Source of the DNA: Asterella californica
Taxonomy: Eukaryota; Streptophyta; Marchantiopsida; Marchantiales; Aytoniaceae
DNA length: 64,000 nucleotides
Direction: 5' to 3'
Assembly (NCBI GenBank): GCA_036924285.1
Contig: JAYKYS010000006.1
Span: 27,626,001-27,690,000, forward strand
Shown: positions 1 to 10,614 of the stretch, one piece after another
Numbering within the stretch: position 1 is the first letter of the stretch
Layout: each line of letters begins with the position of its first letter
Translations under genes and position numbers: made by a program
Notes under the pieces: generated by a model
The model's database searches: none
Told to the model about the DNA's origin: nothing
Seen by the model: only the letters and a program-made list of their open reading frames with translations

Positions 1-3000
1 AAGGCGAGGAGACTATCCTAGGGGATGCATCTGATGAACGAGAGCTCTTCTTAACGGACGCCTGCATTGATATAAGAATTGGTCGAGTCAAGGAACTGTC
101 AGCAGTTGAGATGAGGCAGCGGAACTGGGGGTATAAATACAGGAAAGAAAATGCTGTCAAGGATGAAGCCGACCGGGCTTGTGCCAAGGAGAGGAAGAGA
201 AAGGGTTTACCGATCCAGTATTTTTGCCGATCTTGGTGGTCACCTGAAAAAGGTGCATTTTTTAGCATATCATTTGAGACCTTAGCCCTTGGGAGTGGTG
301 TCTGTGTTGCCTGCGAGGAGAGGCAAGAGACTGAGAAGATGATGGAGACGGAAATATTTCCTGAAGGCAAAGGATTTCGTTGGCATGGGGTAGCATACCG
401 CATCAATGATTTTCTTTACCTGGATCCAGATGCAATAAAAGACTCTAAACGAGATTCTCCTGGTACGCCTGAACGAGTCACTCACAAGGGAGGGCGAAAC
501 AAAGGCCTTCACGCCTTCATCATCTGCCAGCTTCTTAGCGTACAGTCCCAAAAGACGAAATTGAAGGAAGTAACCTGCACCATGAAAGTGCGGAGATTCT
601 ACAGACCAGAAGATGTTGACATGATGAAAGCGTACAGGGCTCAACTTCACGAAGTAAGTGAAGTTCATGTTCAGAACTGAACTGAACTTACTTTCTTTTC
701 CCCATGGGAACACTGTTAGTCATCTACACATGGAGTTCATCAGCAGCTGGTCACTTGCATCAGCTTTAATCTCTTCCCACTAATAAGAACATAGCAGAAA
801 GACGCTTGTCGGCTTGAAGACCGTTATCTGATGTATCAACTTTTCTGCAGGTTTATTACAGTGAAGATATATCAGTTGTAGAGATGGCCACTGTTCGGGG
901 AAAGTGTGAGGTGCGGCGGAAAGTGCAGGATCTAGACACAAGCAAGGGTGCCTTCGATCACGTTTTTGTCTGCGACTACGTTCATGATCCCAAGGCACAA
1001 ACTATTAAACATGTCAGTCATCTTACACCTTATTTTGGTCATTTGCTGTTTACCCTGTCAAGTAGATCATCTCCACCTTCTAACTCTTTCCGTGCCTGAA
1101 TGCAGTTGCCAGCAAATATCAGGCTGGGCTCCTCCACTCAGAACGTAGAAGCAACGTGCAGCCGTACAACCAGAGCGAAAGGGAAAGGGAAAGTAAGAGT
1201 GGATGAGGAGCACGAGCAACCAAACAATGAAGCAGAGAAATCGCCAGCTCTTGCTACGCTTGACATATTCGCTGGTTGCGGTGGTCTTTCTGAGGGACTA
1301 CACCAGTCAGGTACTTATTGTTATGCCTTTATCTTATTCTGGGCGCACCAAGACATGCAAGGTTGTTCCTTACAGGCTTCAGGTAGTCACGAAAATTTAC
1401 CAATTCTATTTCTGCATATTGTGGCCTTACTGACTGCATTGGGGGTTTTGCGCAATAACCGGATTGCTGCTTATACAATCAAATATTCGTGGAGTCCACC
1501 GTTTGTTCTCAATACTTCTCCCACCATCTTACTGCAGGAATTAGCGTCACTAAGTGGGCAATCGAATATGACCGGGAGGCCTCCGATGCCTTCAAACTGA
1601 ATCATCCATTGGCTGAGGTTTTCTGCAACAACTGTAACGTTGTACTCAGGTATTTTCAAAGCATGAATACCAACTGCCTCTTTCACTTCTCTAACATCCT
1701 CTCGCATGAGGCGTAGCACCCAATCTTAGCCCGTGAAGTTAGTAGACAACTTGGCGGACCTCAGAACGTAGGCCGGCTGGAGTCATCGCTCATATGTCAA
1801 GTGGAGAGTTCAGAACACAGTTTGCATTGCTAACGCCAGTTACACAAAATGTGGACTATCATCTGAGTGTGAAAGACTGATTTCTAAACCATGTACCAAG
1901 AGATGAACCAAGGTCACTTTCGACCAAACAATGTGGCCTTTTATCTTGAGTTTTCCTTTCATGTAGCGGCAAGCTACAAAATACACCCTTACATTCACAT
2001 CAGACGGCATTGACCTTCGTACATTCCTGTTTGATAAACTTGATAAACTTTGAGATTGGTTGAATCTTGTTCTCTTCGAATATCGTTAATGAATACGTAT
2101 GGCGCTGCATCTCATTTGCATGTATGTGTTCCAGATTTTCTGATGACTAACAAATACATGTGATGGTGAATAGAGCTATCATGGAGAGAGGAGGGGACTT
2201 GGATGATTGTCTATCCCCTCCTGAAGCCGATGAGTTGTGTGCTAAGATGGAAGAGAATGTGAAGGCCAAGCTCCCAGTTCCAGGGGAGGTTGACTTCATA
2301 AATGGAGGACCGCCTTGCCAGGTAAGGGTATGGACAGTAGTGCGACTGCTAGTTATACAACTGCACTGAAGTCAAATTTGTCGAGCCGTCTTGGTTGCGA
2401 ACAAAGCATTGAAGCTTGTGTTAGTACATACATATAGTTGTTTATGTCGGAACTTTGACGGTAAGCGTTCTAGCCTGATTCTGGAGTTCTTTTGATTGCA
2501 GGGATTTTCTGGGATGAACCGGTTTAATCAGAGAGCGTGGTCCAAAGTACAGTGCGAGATGATACTAGCCTTTTTATCGTACGCTGACTATTACCGTCCA
2601 CGGTACTTTTTGCTCGAGAATGTTAGGAACTTTGTTTCATTCAACAAGGGCCAAACTTTCAGACTGACAGTAGCTTCACTGCTCGAGATGGGGTATCAGG
2701 TAACTGCGCAACCGTTCATTGTAAGCACGTTCATTGTCGGTGCTTACGGCGGACAAATTCTGTACACCTCACGATGAAAATATGTTTTGCATTTAGCTGT
2801 ACTCCAAGTTAGAAATGTGTAACTTGACTTACCGACTATCGTCTTTAGCATTAAGGTAATTCGGGTCTTCACTTGTATCATGGCAGGTACGATTTGGTGT
2901 CCTGCAAGCTGGAAATTTTGGCGTGGCACAGTCCCGGAAGAGAGCATTCATCTGGGCAGCAGGTCCGGACGAGATACTACCCGAGTGGCCGGAGCCCAGA

Positions 3001-4130
3001 CATGTTTTCTCAAGTTCACAGCTGGCGATAACTTTGCCTGGTGGTGGACAGTACGCCGCCGTGAAAGACACAGGACGTGGTGCCCCCTTCCGGCCGATCA
3101 CTGTTAGAGACACAATTGCAGACCTTCCTGCAGTAGCGAATGGAGCTGATGCACAGAAAACAGTTGTAAGATCTCGACATTGAGTTTGACCCAGTTGGTA
3201 CCTCATGCACGTTGTCATGTCTTTGTGCTACGTAGGAGAGTTCTTGCAGACCTGAAGCTAAGTGGATACATCTGACTTCTTGTTCTGCATGCAGTATTCT
3301 TCGCCTGCGGACTCCTGGTTCCAGAAGCAGATCAGAGGAGATGCGGACGTACTAACTGATCACATCTCAAAGGAAATGAATGAACTTAATCTCATACGTT
3401 GCCAACGAATACCCAAGACACCCGGGGCTGATTGGCGGGATCTACCCGAAGAAAAGGTAACTATTGATGTGAGAACTAATTCATCTGTGCGTTGTTAACA
3501 TGCTAGATGCCTTTCCCCGCAAGGCTGTGGTATTTATATCTTTACCCTCGACTACATGCACAGGTTAAATTATCCACAGGACAAGTGGTGGACCTTATAC
3601 CATGGTGTCTGCCCAACACAGCTGCTCGGCACAACCAATGGAAGGGTCTGTTTGGGCGTCTTGATTGGGACGGCAACTTCCCCACTTCCATCACCGATCC
3701 GCAACCCATGGGCAAAGTGGGGATGTGTTTTCATCCAGTTCAAAATCGAATTGTTACTGTCCGAGAATGTGCCCGCTCTCAGGTTCGTAAAATCAAATTT
3801 ACATCTGAACTAGTAAATCTTTGCAGCTGCGTCCAGTTTCTATTTCACGAGGATTGGGATAATTTAAATTGAAAGACGAGTTTGCAGAACTATGCATTCT
3901 GGAGTCCGTTAACTGTCTTCTGTTATTTAAGTCTGTTAGACTGAGTTGTCGAAGCTTTCCTGAGGAACATTCCTATTTCCGTACTGTTTCAGGGCTTTCC
4001 GGATACTTACAAGTTTGCAGGCAACATTATCTGCAAGCATCGTCAGATTGGCAATGCAGTACCACCTCCAATGGCTTGCGCGCTTGGCTTAAAACTGAAG
4101 GAGGCTATCAACCATCGGAAGCAAATGTGA
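1..4130 (+). CDS. MET1: DNMT1/MET1-class maintenance DNA (cytosine-5) methyltransferase, C-terminal 757 residues, 5' partial
   Basis: Maintains CG methylation by methylating hemimethylated DNA after replication in the nucleus. Ten exons can be joined in frame with GT-AG borders: 1-653, 851-1012, 1106-1310, 1538-1649, 2174-2321, 2502-2699, 2887-3165, 3295-3456, 3564-3782 and 3993-4130 (TGA). The frame is open at the left edge, so the replication-foci domain and most of the first BAH domain lie outside. Exons 1-3 carry the RKENAV and KERKRKGLP stretches and the second BAH domain. Catalytic motifs follow in order: motif [13 protein letters not shown] (about 1260-1295); motif IV GGPPCQ/GFSG, split by an intron just after the catalytic Cys codon (2316-2318) and Gln; motif [10 protein letters not shown] (about 2610); motif VIII QSRKRAF (about 2928); TRD with [13 protein letters not shown] (about 3690); motif [11 protein letters not shown] (about 4050). 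No frameshift or lost catalytic residue is seen. The family assignment is firm; the copy name within the family is inferred. Confidence 0.95.
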
Positions 4131-4569
4131 TCAGTGAACTCAAATGTTGGCACTTCCTATCACAATGGTTGAGTTGGCTTGCACTCGAAGCATCTCCTAG
4201 CTCTACCTCAAGAACCGATTTCTTCATATTCCAGGGAAATACATCTAATGGATGTGGCACATGACGACTGCCAACCTTCGCCACCAGAGCTCTGACGGGA
4301 GTCGCTGATTCTGGATTAGCTCAACACTGGTGGTTCTCTCTTGCGGTAGTCCAAGGTAAGACTTTATCCCTTGAAGTGACGAACAAAGGTGCAGGAGTAT
4401 GGGGAGAAGATAGACTAGGAGTTAACTCTACTCATATTAATTGATGCCGTGAGAGTCTGCATGAATCTTGCTAGTCCTAAGAAATAATGATATATCATTA
4501 TTTCCATCCACTGCAGGGCAATTAATATGAGTAGAATTGACGTGTTGCCTAGTACTCAAGTACCTATCA

Positions 4570-5115
4570 CAAGATAATTGGTATCAAGATCCGAGGGAGG
4601 TGAAACAGTTGTTCCAAGGATGATGACTTGTGCCAAGTCAAGAGGGAGGACCAGTACGAGAAACATTTTGTCTGTCTGGTATGTTAGTTGGAGACACACG
4701 TCTAGTCTAAGGTGGGTTAACCAGTTCCTTTTAAGGGGAGTCCTGGTCTCAGGGAGCTTGGGCTAATTTAGTCTGACCTAGGGTTATAGGCCTATGGAGG
4801 TGACCCATATATATTGACGGAGAATCATCGTCCCTAGAGAACCTTTGCGGGTTCACAGGAGATAGGCGACAAGGATTCTCCGTCCCAGAGAACCTTTGCG
4901 AGTTCACAGGAGATAGGCAACAAGCAATTCTTGTTCGAGAGAGGTGAATCGGTGCTTGAATCCAGGCCAAGGTGGAACTACAGACTATGTGTCTAATTTA
5001 TCCGATTCGTCACAGAGAACCTTTGCGAGTTCGCAGGAGATACGCAACAAGCAATTCTTGTCGAGAGGTGAATCGTTGCTTGAATCCAGGCCAAGGTATG
5101 ATCCCATGTGCGATA
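4570..5115. repeat. Complex tandem repeats downstream of MET1
   Basis: The motif AGAGAACCTTTGCG recurs at 4836, 4887 and 5013, each time followed by a GTTCACAGGAGATAGGC-like stretch. A longer unit containing GAATCCAGGCCAAGG and TCGAGAGGTGAATCG occurs twice (about 4937-4970 and 5062-5097). No protein or RNA is recognised. Confidence 0.7.
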
Positions 5116-6960
5116 CAGATTATGTGCCTAGTTTATCCAACGTGGATCGCGTAACATTTGGAGTACAAGTTCCTTGACCAGATGATAACATGAACCATGG
5201 GGATAATTTGTTCAGGACGGCCATGTAACTGTGGAGGTACCTGGTGAACAAGTTTGCAAATATTAGTTGACTTGCCGAGGTGTTTCCCATTAGCCATGAG
5301 GTGTTGTACCTCGGGATTCAAGTAGTTGCTGCTAGAGTGCAAAATTCGCTAATACGTGAACAAGGTCAGAAAGGAAGACTTTATCTCTAGTCCGCCTCAA
5401 AGAGGACAGGACCACTTTTAGTACTGCAGCTGGTTCAGATTACTCGTATAGTTGTTACAAGGGCATCTACCTTGGAGGGAACTGAGGAAGATGTGTCTAT
5501 AAGATGTAGTACACATTTATGGATGTATAGGAGCTTGGAATTTAAGGGTACGGATTGTATAATTGCATTGCTGGAATTTTTCTTCTTCTACTTACTTTCC
5601 GTGCATGGAATTGTCCCGGAGTTTTATCTATAAGATTCATGGTTTTATTGTAGTTATTTATCAATGCATACCTTCTTACTACATATTACAACTTGAAATT
5701 TTAAAGATGCCTCTATGGTGGCTGCCTGCAGTGTTATCCATCAAAGATAACTTGAGGAAAAGCCAATAAAATCTACAAGCCAAACATTTAAGCCGTACTC
5801 ACTATGTTTTCTGTTCTCGACGTATGAACAAATGTTCTCTATATTGCTTGGACGGAAATTCAGTTCCTGTTTCTTTCACTACAAAACAGAAATTTAGTTC
5901 TTGTTTCTTTCACTAAACTCTTTGGAGCTTTCTTCATCCGCGAAGAGAAACAAAGGAAGGATGTGGCTTTATCAAGGGAGCACTGGGTAGTGGATCGAAC
6001 ACAGTAAGATTAGATCCAAGAGTGTGAGCTATGACATAGAATGGCAAATAAATATTGAGAACACTCTTGAGGTGAATCGACATGAGTCATGGATTACAGT
6101 GGTTACACGCGGTAGGTTAAAATTATTCTGCTCCTAGTAGACGAGCAGACATAGAAGTAGATCGCATTAATTGTTATGTACACTAATACATTGCTACTCA
6201 CCTACAGCCTGATCTATGGTGAGGTTAAATAAACAATGATAAGATGGATGCAAAGAGAAGTATGTAGTATCCGCACGATCTATTTATAATTTGCATGAGT
6301 TATTTCAAGGTACAATTGTTCATTATCTATAGTTGTGTATAATAAAGTTTTGTGGAGACTTTATTGTTACTTGTTATCCTGTTTTTTATTTGGTTACCGC
6401 TGCTCGCTTATTTGCATTTTTTTAACATTCTTTTTGGTTAGTGTAAAACCTTAATATGCTAGTAAGAACTTAAGATAGAAGAGTTATTTGTATGAAAAAT
6501 TTACATAAAATATTTAAGTAAAATATTCTTACACCAAGAATAATATATATTTCCATCTATCAGTATTGTTGTTCAATACTCATATGGATTGACTCTCCTA
6601 AGTTTCAGTTTTGTGGTTCATCATTCTAACTATCACCAAGTGGTAGAGATTGTTATTAGCTTCACACTACCACGTTCTTTGTTTCGTTTGGAAAGGTAAA
6701 GTAGTTGATTCTAAAGATGGAAATAATAAAACTAAACTCCAGCTTGACGATTATGTAAACATTGACTGGATATTCAGTTGTACTTTCCGCTATACTAAAG
6801 GTGGAAAATGTATGCTTGTTCATTATCTTGGAATTGATGTCAAGGGACAACCTAAAGAACCAGATTGTTCTTATTAATGGAGAATTGAAAAGTCCAATGC
6901 ATTTGTCTAAGTGTTAATGAGTTCAGATTTGAGGTAAGAAAGTATGGGCATCGATGACTA
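5116..6960. other. Gene-free, AT-rich spacer
   Basis: Only short unconvincing open frames are present and no splice-linked coding similarity is recognised. No strong repeat was noticed. Confidence 0.5.
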
Positions 6961-6968
6961 AAACTCTG

Positions 6969-7014
6969 AATCCCGCAAGATCTCATCCCATCTAGGATGA
7001 GATCTAGCGGGATT
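6969..7014. repeat. Short hairpin (arms about 21 bp)
   Basis: An AATCCCGC...GATCTCATCC arm pairs with GGATGAGATC...GCGGGATT across a few-base loop, with one or two mismatches. It stands alone in AT-rich DNA, with no U-tract to suggest a bacterial-type terminator and no gene beside it. Confidence 0.7.
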
Positions 7015-7811
7015 TGAGAGTGCAGCACCATAACATCCTCAGTTCTCGGATGGATGGACGGATATCCTATACATACAAATCCATCCATTGTATACGTACT
7101 CAACATATAATATTCTTATATACTATATAAACTAATGTTAGTAAACAAAAGCATCTTGTGATACACACTCATAAATTCATAGAGAATAGTTCCTTGCACC
7201 TAGAACTCATATCTTGAGAACCTCCCAAGTTCTTTCTACCTCAATATTTATCGACCTCTTGCTGTCGATCTCTTGCCCATCATCGATTTTGGGCTGCGGG
7301 CAAAGCATGTTAGAGGGGTCCAAAACATTCCTCCAAATCTCTGTTAGAAAAAATAGTACAAAAATCATAAAACCCACTCAATGGCTTAAACCTACACTAT
7401 TAGATCAACTATAATCAAACATAGTACAACACCATACAATAAAGTACAACAATGTACAAGCAAATACACTTTTATTTTTGTGGACACATTGGATCCCCTC
7501 AAGCATGCTTGGACCCTTGCTGTATCATAGAGACTGCACATAGAAACTATCCAAAATTTGGAAGAAAACATATTGTATAGAATGCTCGTTTTGTGGTATG
7601 AGATTTTCTTGACGCTAGTCAACCCTCATATATCAGAACATACGAAAAATAATTATTTTTGAGAATCTTTTCATTACAATCCTCTTGAGTCTAAGGTTTA
7701 TCGCTTGGACAAGCAATAGAAACGGGATAGGTAAGCGCAACTCTTGTGTGCTAGCTTGCAATAGATAATTTCACGATTAGTTAACACTAATATTGCTTAA
7801 CGATGGGAACA

Positions 7812-7869
7812 CACTTCTAACACATTGAAACCACATGCTTACGCATGTGGTTTAAATGTGTTAGAAGTG
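7812..7869. repeat. Near-perfect hairpin, 27-bp arms, 4-base loop
   Basis: The left arm at 7812-7838 and the right arm at 7843-7869 are reverse complements with a single mismatch; the loop is TTAC. The core is CCACATGC/GCATGTGG. There is no gene within 2.5 kb. Confidence 0.85.
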
Positions 7870-8241
7870 GTTACTGCAGATTTCACTTGTGGTTAATATG
7901 TTCGACGGACATCTTTCTCCACAAGAAGATGGAAAGAGTTATCTCCACCCAAAGCTTGTGAGACTTAAGATATACTATAGACCTTCCATGTATTCTAATC
8001 TTCCTCTTTGAGACCTGTAATATTTTACAACGTTATAGCAAGTGAAGTATTCACGCAGAAATTTGCTTGATCAGCACCAACAGCAGATCCTCGTAAGCAT
8101 CACAGAAACTGGATGAGGAAAATGAAGTGACTTTCAATATCACGTATTTACGCAGTGCATCAACTCTTCTGATCCAGATGCAATGTGAAAAACTTTAAAA
8201 AGCTTTCACCATCAGGTAAGCTTTACGACTCTAAATTTCCC

Positions 8242-8369
8242 AAATAACAAGAATAGTTTCCCATTTCCACGGTGTCTTCACATTTATCCTCTAAGCATTC
8301 CGCTGAAATAACAAGAATAGTTTTCCGATTCCACGGTGTCCTCTCATTTATCCTCTAAGCATGCTCATT
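8242..8369. repeat. Two-copy tandem repeat, 64-bp unit
   Basis: Each unit begins AAATAACAAGAATAGTTT and contains CCACGGTGTC and TTTATCCTCTAAGCAT. Copies lie at 8242-8305 and 8306-8369 with few differences. Confidence 0.75.
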
Positions 8370-8659
8370 ACGATACTGAACCTTGAAAATTTTTAGAGCA
8401 GTTAGCCTGTGCGAAGTTAACTGACAATACGGTATCAGATATTTACAGTAAGCTTAAAAAATCTATCCAGTAAGGATCGCCTACAATGACGTGTACTCAA
8501 GTGATATGCAAGAGTTACACTTAGCTACAATGACGTGCCAGAGTGACAGCCTGCCGACTGGTGAATATGCATGTTGGATGAAGTCCTGGAACTTTTGCTC
8601 GCTTAATGATATTGAGAATATATATAGATGTTAAGTAAAAAACATATATTAATTAAATA

Positions 8660-9205
8660 TAAAGAATTGAAATATTTTATAAATGTTATTTGTTATCCAT
8701 GTCTAGAAACTCGAGAAGAATAAAAAATAACATATAAATATTGTCAAGATAATCTATAAATATTACCTTCAGTGTCGCGCTTCAGAAAGTACAAGTCTGG
8801 GAGTCCACGGTCGTTAATATGTTAAATATATTATGATGTTAATTTAATATTTAATCTTTCTAACAATATTTTATAAATATTATTTGTTACCCATGCCTGG
8901 AAACGCAAGAAGAGTAAAAAATAACCTATAAATATTACCCTCAAGTGTCACGTTTCAGAAAGTACAAAAGATAACCCATAAATATTACCCTCAGTGTCGC
9001 ATTTCAGAAAGTACAAGAAATAACCCATAAATATTACCCTCAGTGCCACGTTTCAGAAAGTACAAGGCTACCCTCAGTGCCACGTTTCAGAAAATACAAA
9101 GCCGAGAGTTCACAGTCTGTTAATACTCACAGTCATTAATATGTTAAATATATTGTGATGTTAATTTAATACTTAACTCTTTCGACAATTAAATATACTG
9201 TGATG
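8660..9205. repeat. Nested tandem repeats leading into the twin hairpin
   Basis: A unit of about 50 bases (ATAACCYATAAATATTACCC ... TTTCAGAAAGTACAA) occurs near 8751, at 8921, 8971 and 9020, and partially near 9068. A larger direct repeat contains it together with TTGTTAYCCATG and GATGTTAATTTAATA; the latter recurs near 8837, 9158 and 9203. Confidence 0.75.
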
Positions 9206-9310
9206 TTAATTTAATACCTAACCCTTCTTGTCGGAAGGGTTAGGTATTAAATTAACCACCTGCATATTCACCTCCTCCATGGAAGATGGAGGATGTGAAA
9301 TATGCAGGTG
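9206..9310. repeat. Twin hairpin: perfect 22-bp stem followed by a 24-26 bp stem
   Basis: Stem 1 pairs 9206-9227 with 9234-9255 perfectly over a six-base loop; its core is CCTAACCCTTC. One base later, stem 2 (9257-9310) pairs a CACCTGCATATTCACC arm with its complement ending ATATGCAGGTG, with one bulge and one mismatch. The left arm of stem 1 continues a sequence repeated upstream. The same two-stem order recurs at 61.7 and 62.5 kb. Confidence 0.85.
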
Positions 9311-10614
9311 CTCTGACTAAACAGTGAAGTTACAAGTCTACTCAAGGTTTACACTTGGCTACGACAGCAATGTGCGAGTGTGGAAGACTTTAATCACCAT
9401 CCCTTCATGTCACCCTCAGGGTATGTGAACTCACGGATGCGGGGTGCCCTAACCATTGGTTTTGCTAGCAAATACTGTGGCACTACAGTCCATGACGATG
9501 AAAATAGAGTGCTACACATCCCAGCAAATGCAAGTATATGATGTATGTACTCCATCTACTTCATCCTGTAACGCCTACAGTAGATAGAGTCGCAAAACAT
9601 GCAGCCGAACTACGTTAAGGGTCTGGATCTCAGACAGATGGCAAAAGAAATGAATACTGCTCTAGGTCAAGCTACCCATTCCCGGTGTTTGTAGAACAGT
9701 CACATTAACCTTGTAACTTCGTTTGCTCTGCAGAAGATTCATCCCACCTACTAACTGCGTCTATGCTCGAGTCGTGGAAAGAAGACAACATTTTGATCAG
9801 TTAAAAGAGCACACAGCAGGTTGTGTAAAAGCTCAGACACTGAATGACAAGAACACCAACCTTCATGCGTATCGACTGCTGGAAAGTTTGGAAGCCTTGT
9901 AGCTCTAAAACAGCTATGCGCTCAGCGCTCTATTATTTAACAGTATTCACCCGACCTTACTTCTGCGAAGCAGCAAAAGAAATCGACTCACCTCTGGCTG
10001 TTCCCTCATCCAACAAGCTGAGGGAATATCCAGAAGTGAGTGTAGGTTTTCTGCCACAATTCTAAAGAAATAACTTTAGGGCAGTATATATTCGTAAGCC
10101 ACGTGATTAAAACCCGAAAACATCGCCTGAAGTTATTTCAGTCTAGATTAGACAGGATAATTTAGTAGCATAATTTATTATGCAAATCACGCTCAAAGAG
10201 AGCATAGAAACGAAAAGAAAGGTAAATGAACTGAGAACAGAGTGGAAAGTGCCACGGAGAGTCAGTAAGGCTGTCGGTTCGAAAGTGGTGTATTTAGTCA
10301 CACGTTCAACCCACTAATACTCCAGGATATTGAGGTGTATTGACACAGTTTCCTGATAACTTAGTATAGGTCACTTTAACTTGATATCCTCACCTTCCCA
10401 AACGTCCTCTTCCACGTGTGTTCTCTAATCAATGCTCCTTGTTAGAACTCTAATCTCGCTGCGCTGCTTCATTCCTTTCTCGTAAGCTTCAGGAACTGGA
10501 CAACTTCGAGACAACTGCGGTCAACCTACACCGAAGCTAAACGGAGGCAGTACTGTCTCCACTTTCCTCCAGTACTCTAGTTTGGAAAAGTTTTCAAACT
10601 TACGAAAGCCGCAA
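9311..10614. other. Gene-free spacer on the 3' side of the TrmO gene
   Basis: The one sizeable open frame (9844-10065, +) matches nothing recognised and has no supporting exon neighbours. The right end probably holds the 3' untranslated region of the minus-strand TrmO gene. Confidence 0.4.

Noticed and set aside
111..680. Free-standing 189-residue protein starting at the ATG at 111
   Set aside because: The frame is open to the left edge and continues into later exons through a GTAAGT donor at 654; it is an internal part of MET1.
2829..3218. 129-codon minus-strand frame
   Set aside because: It lies opposite MET1 exon 7, which carries conserved methyltransferase motifs.
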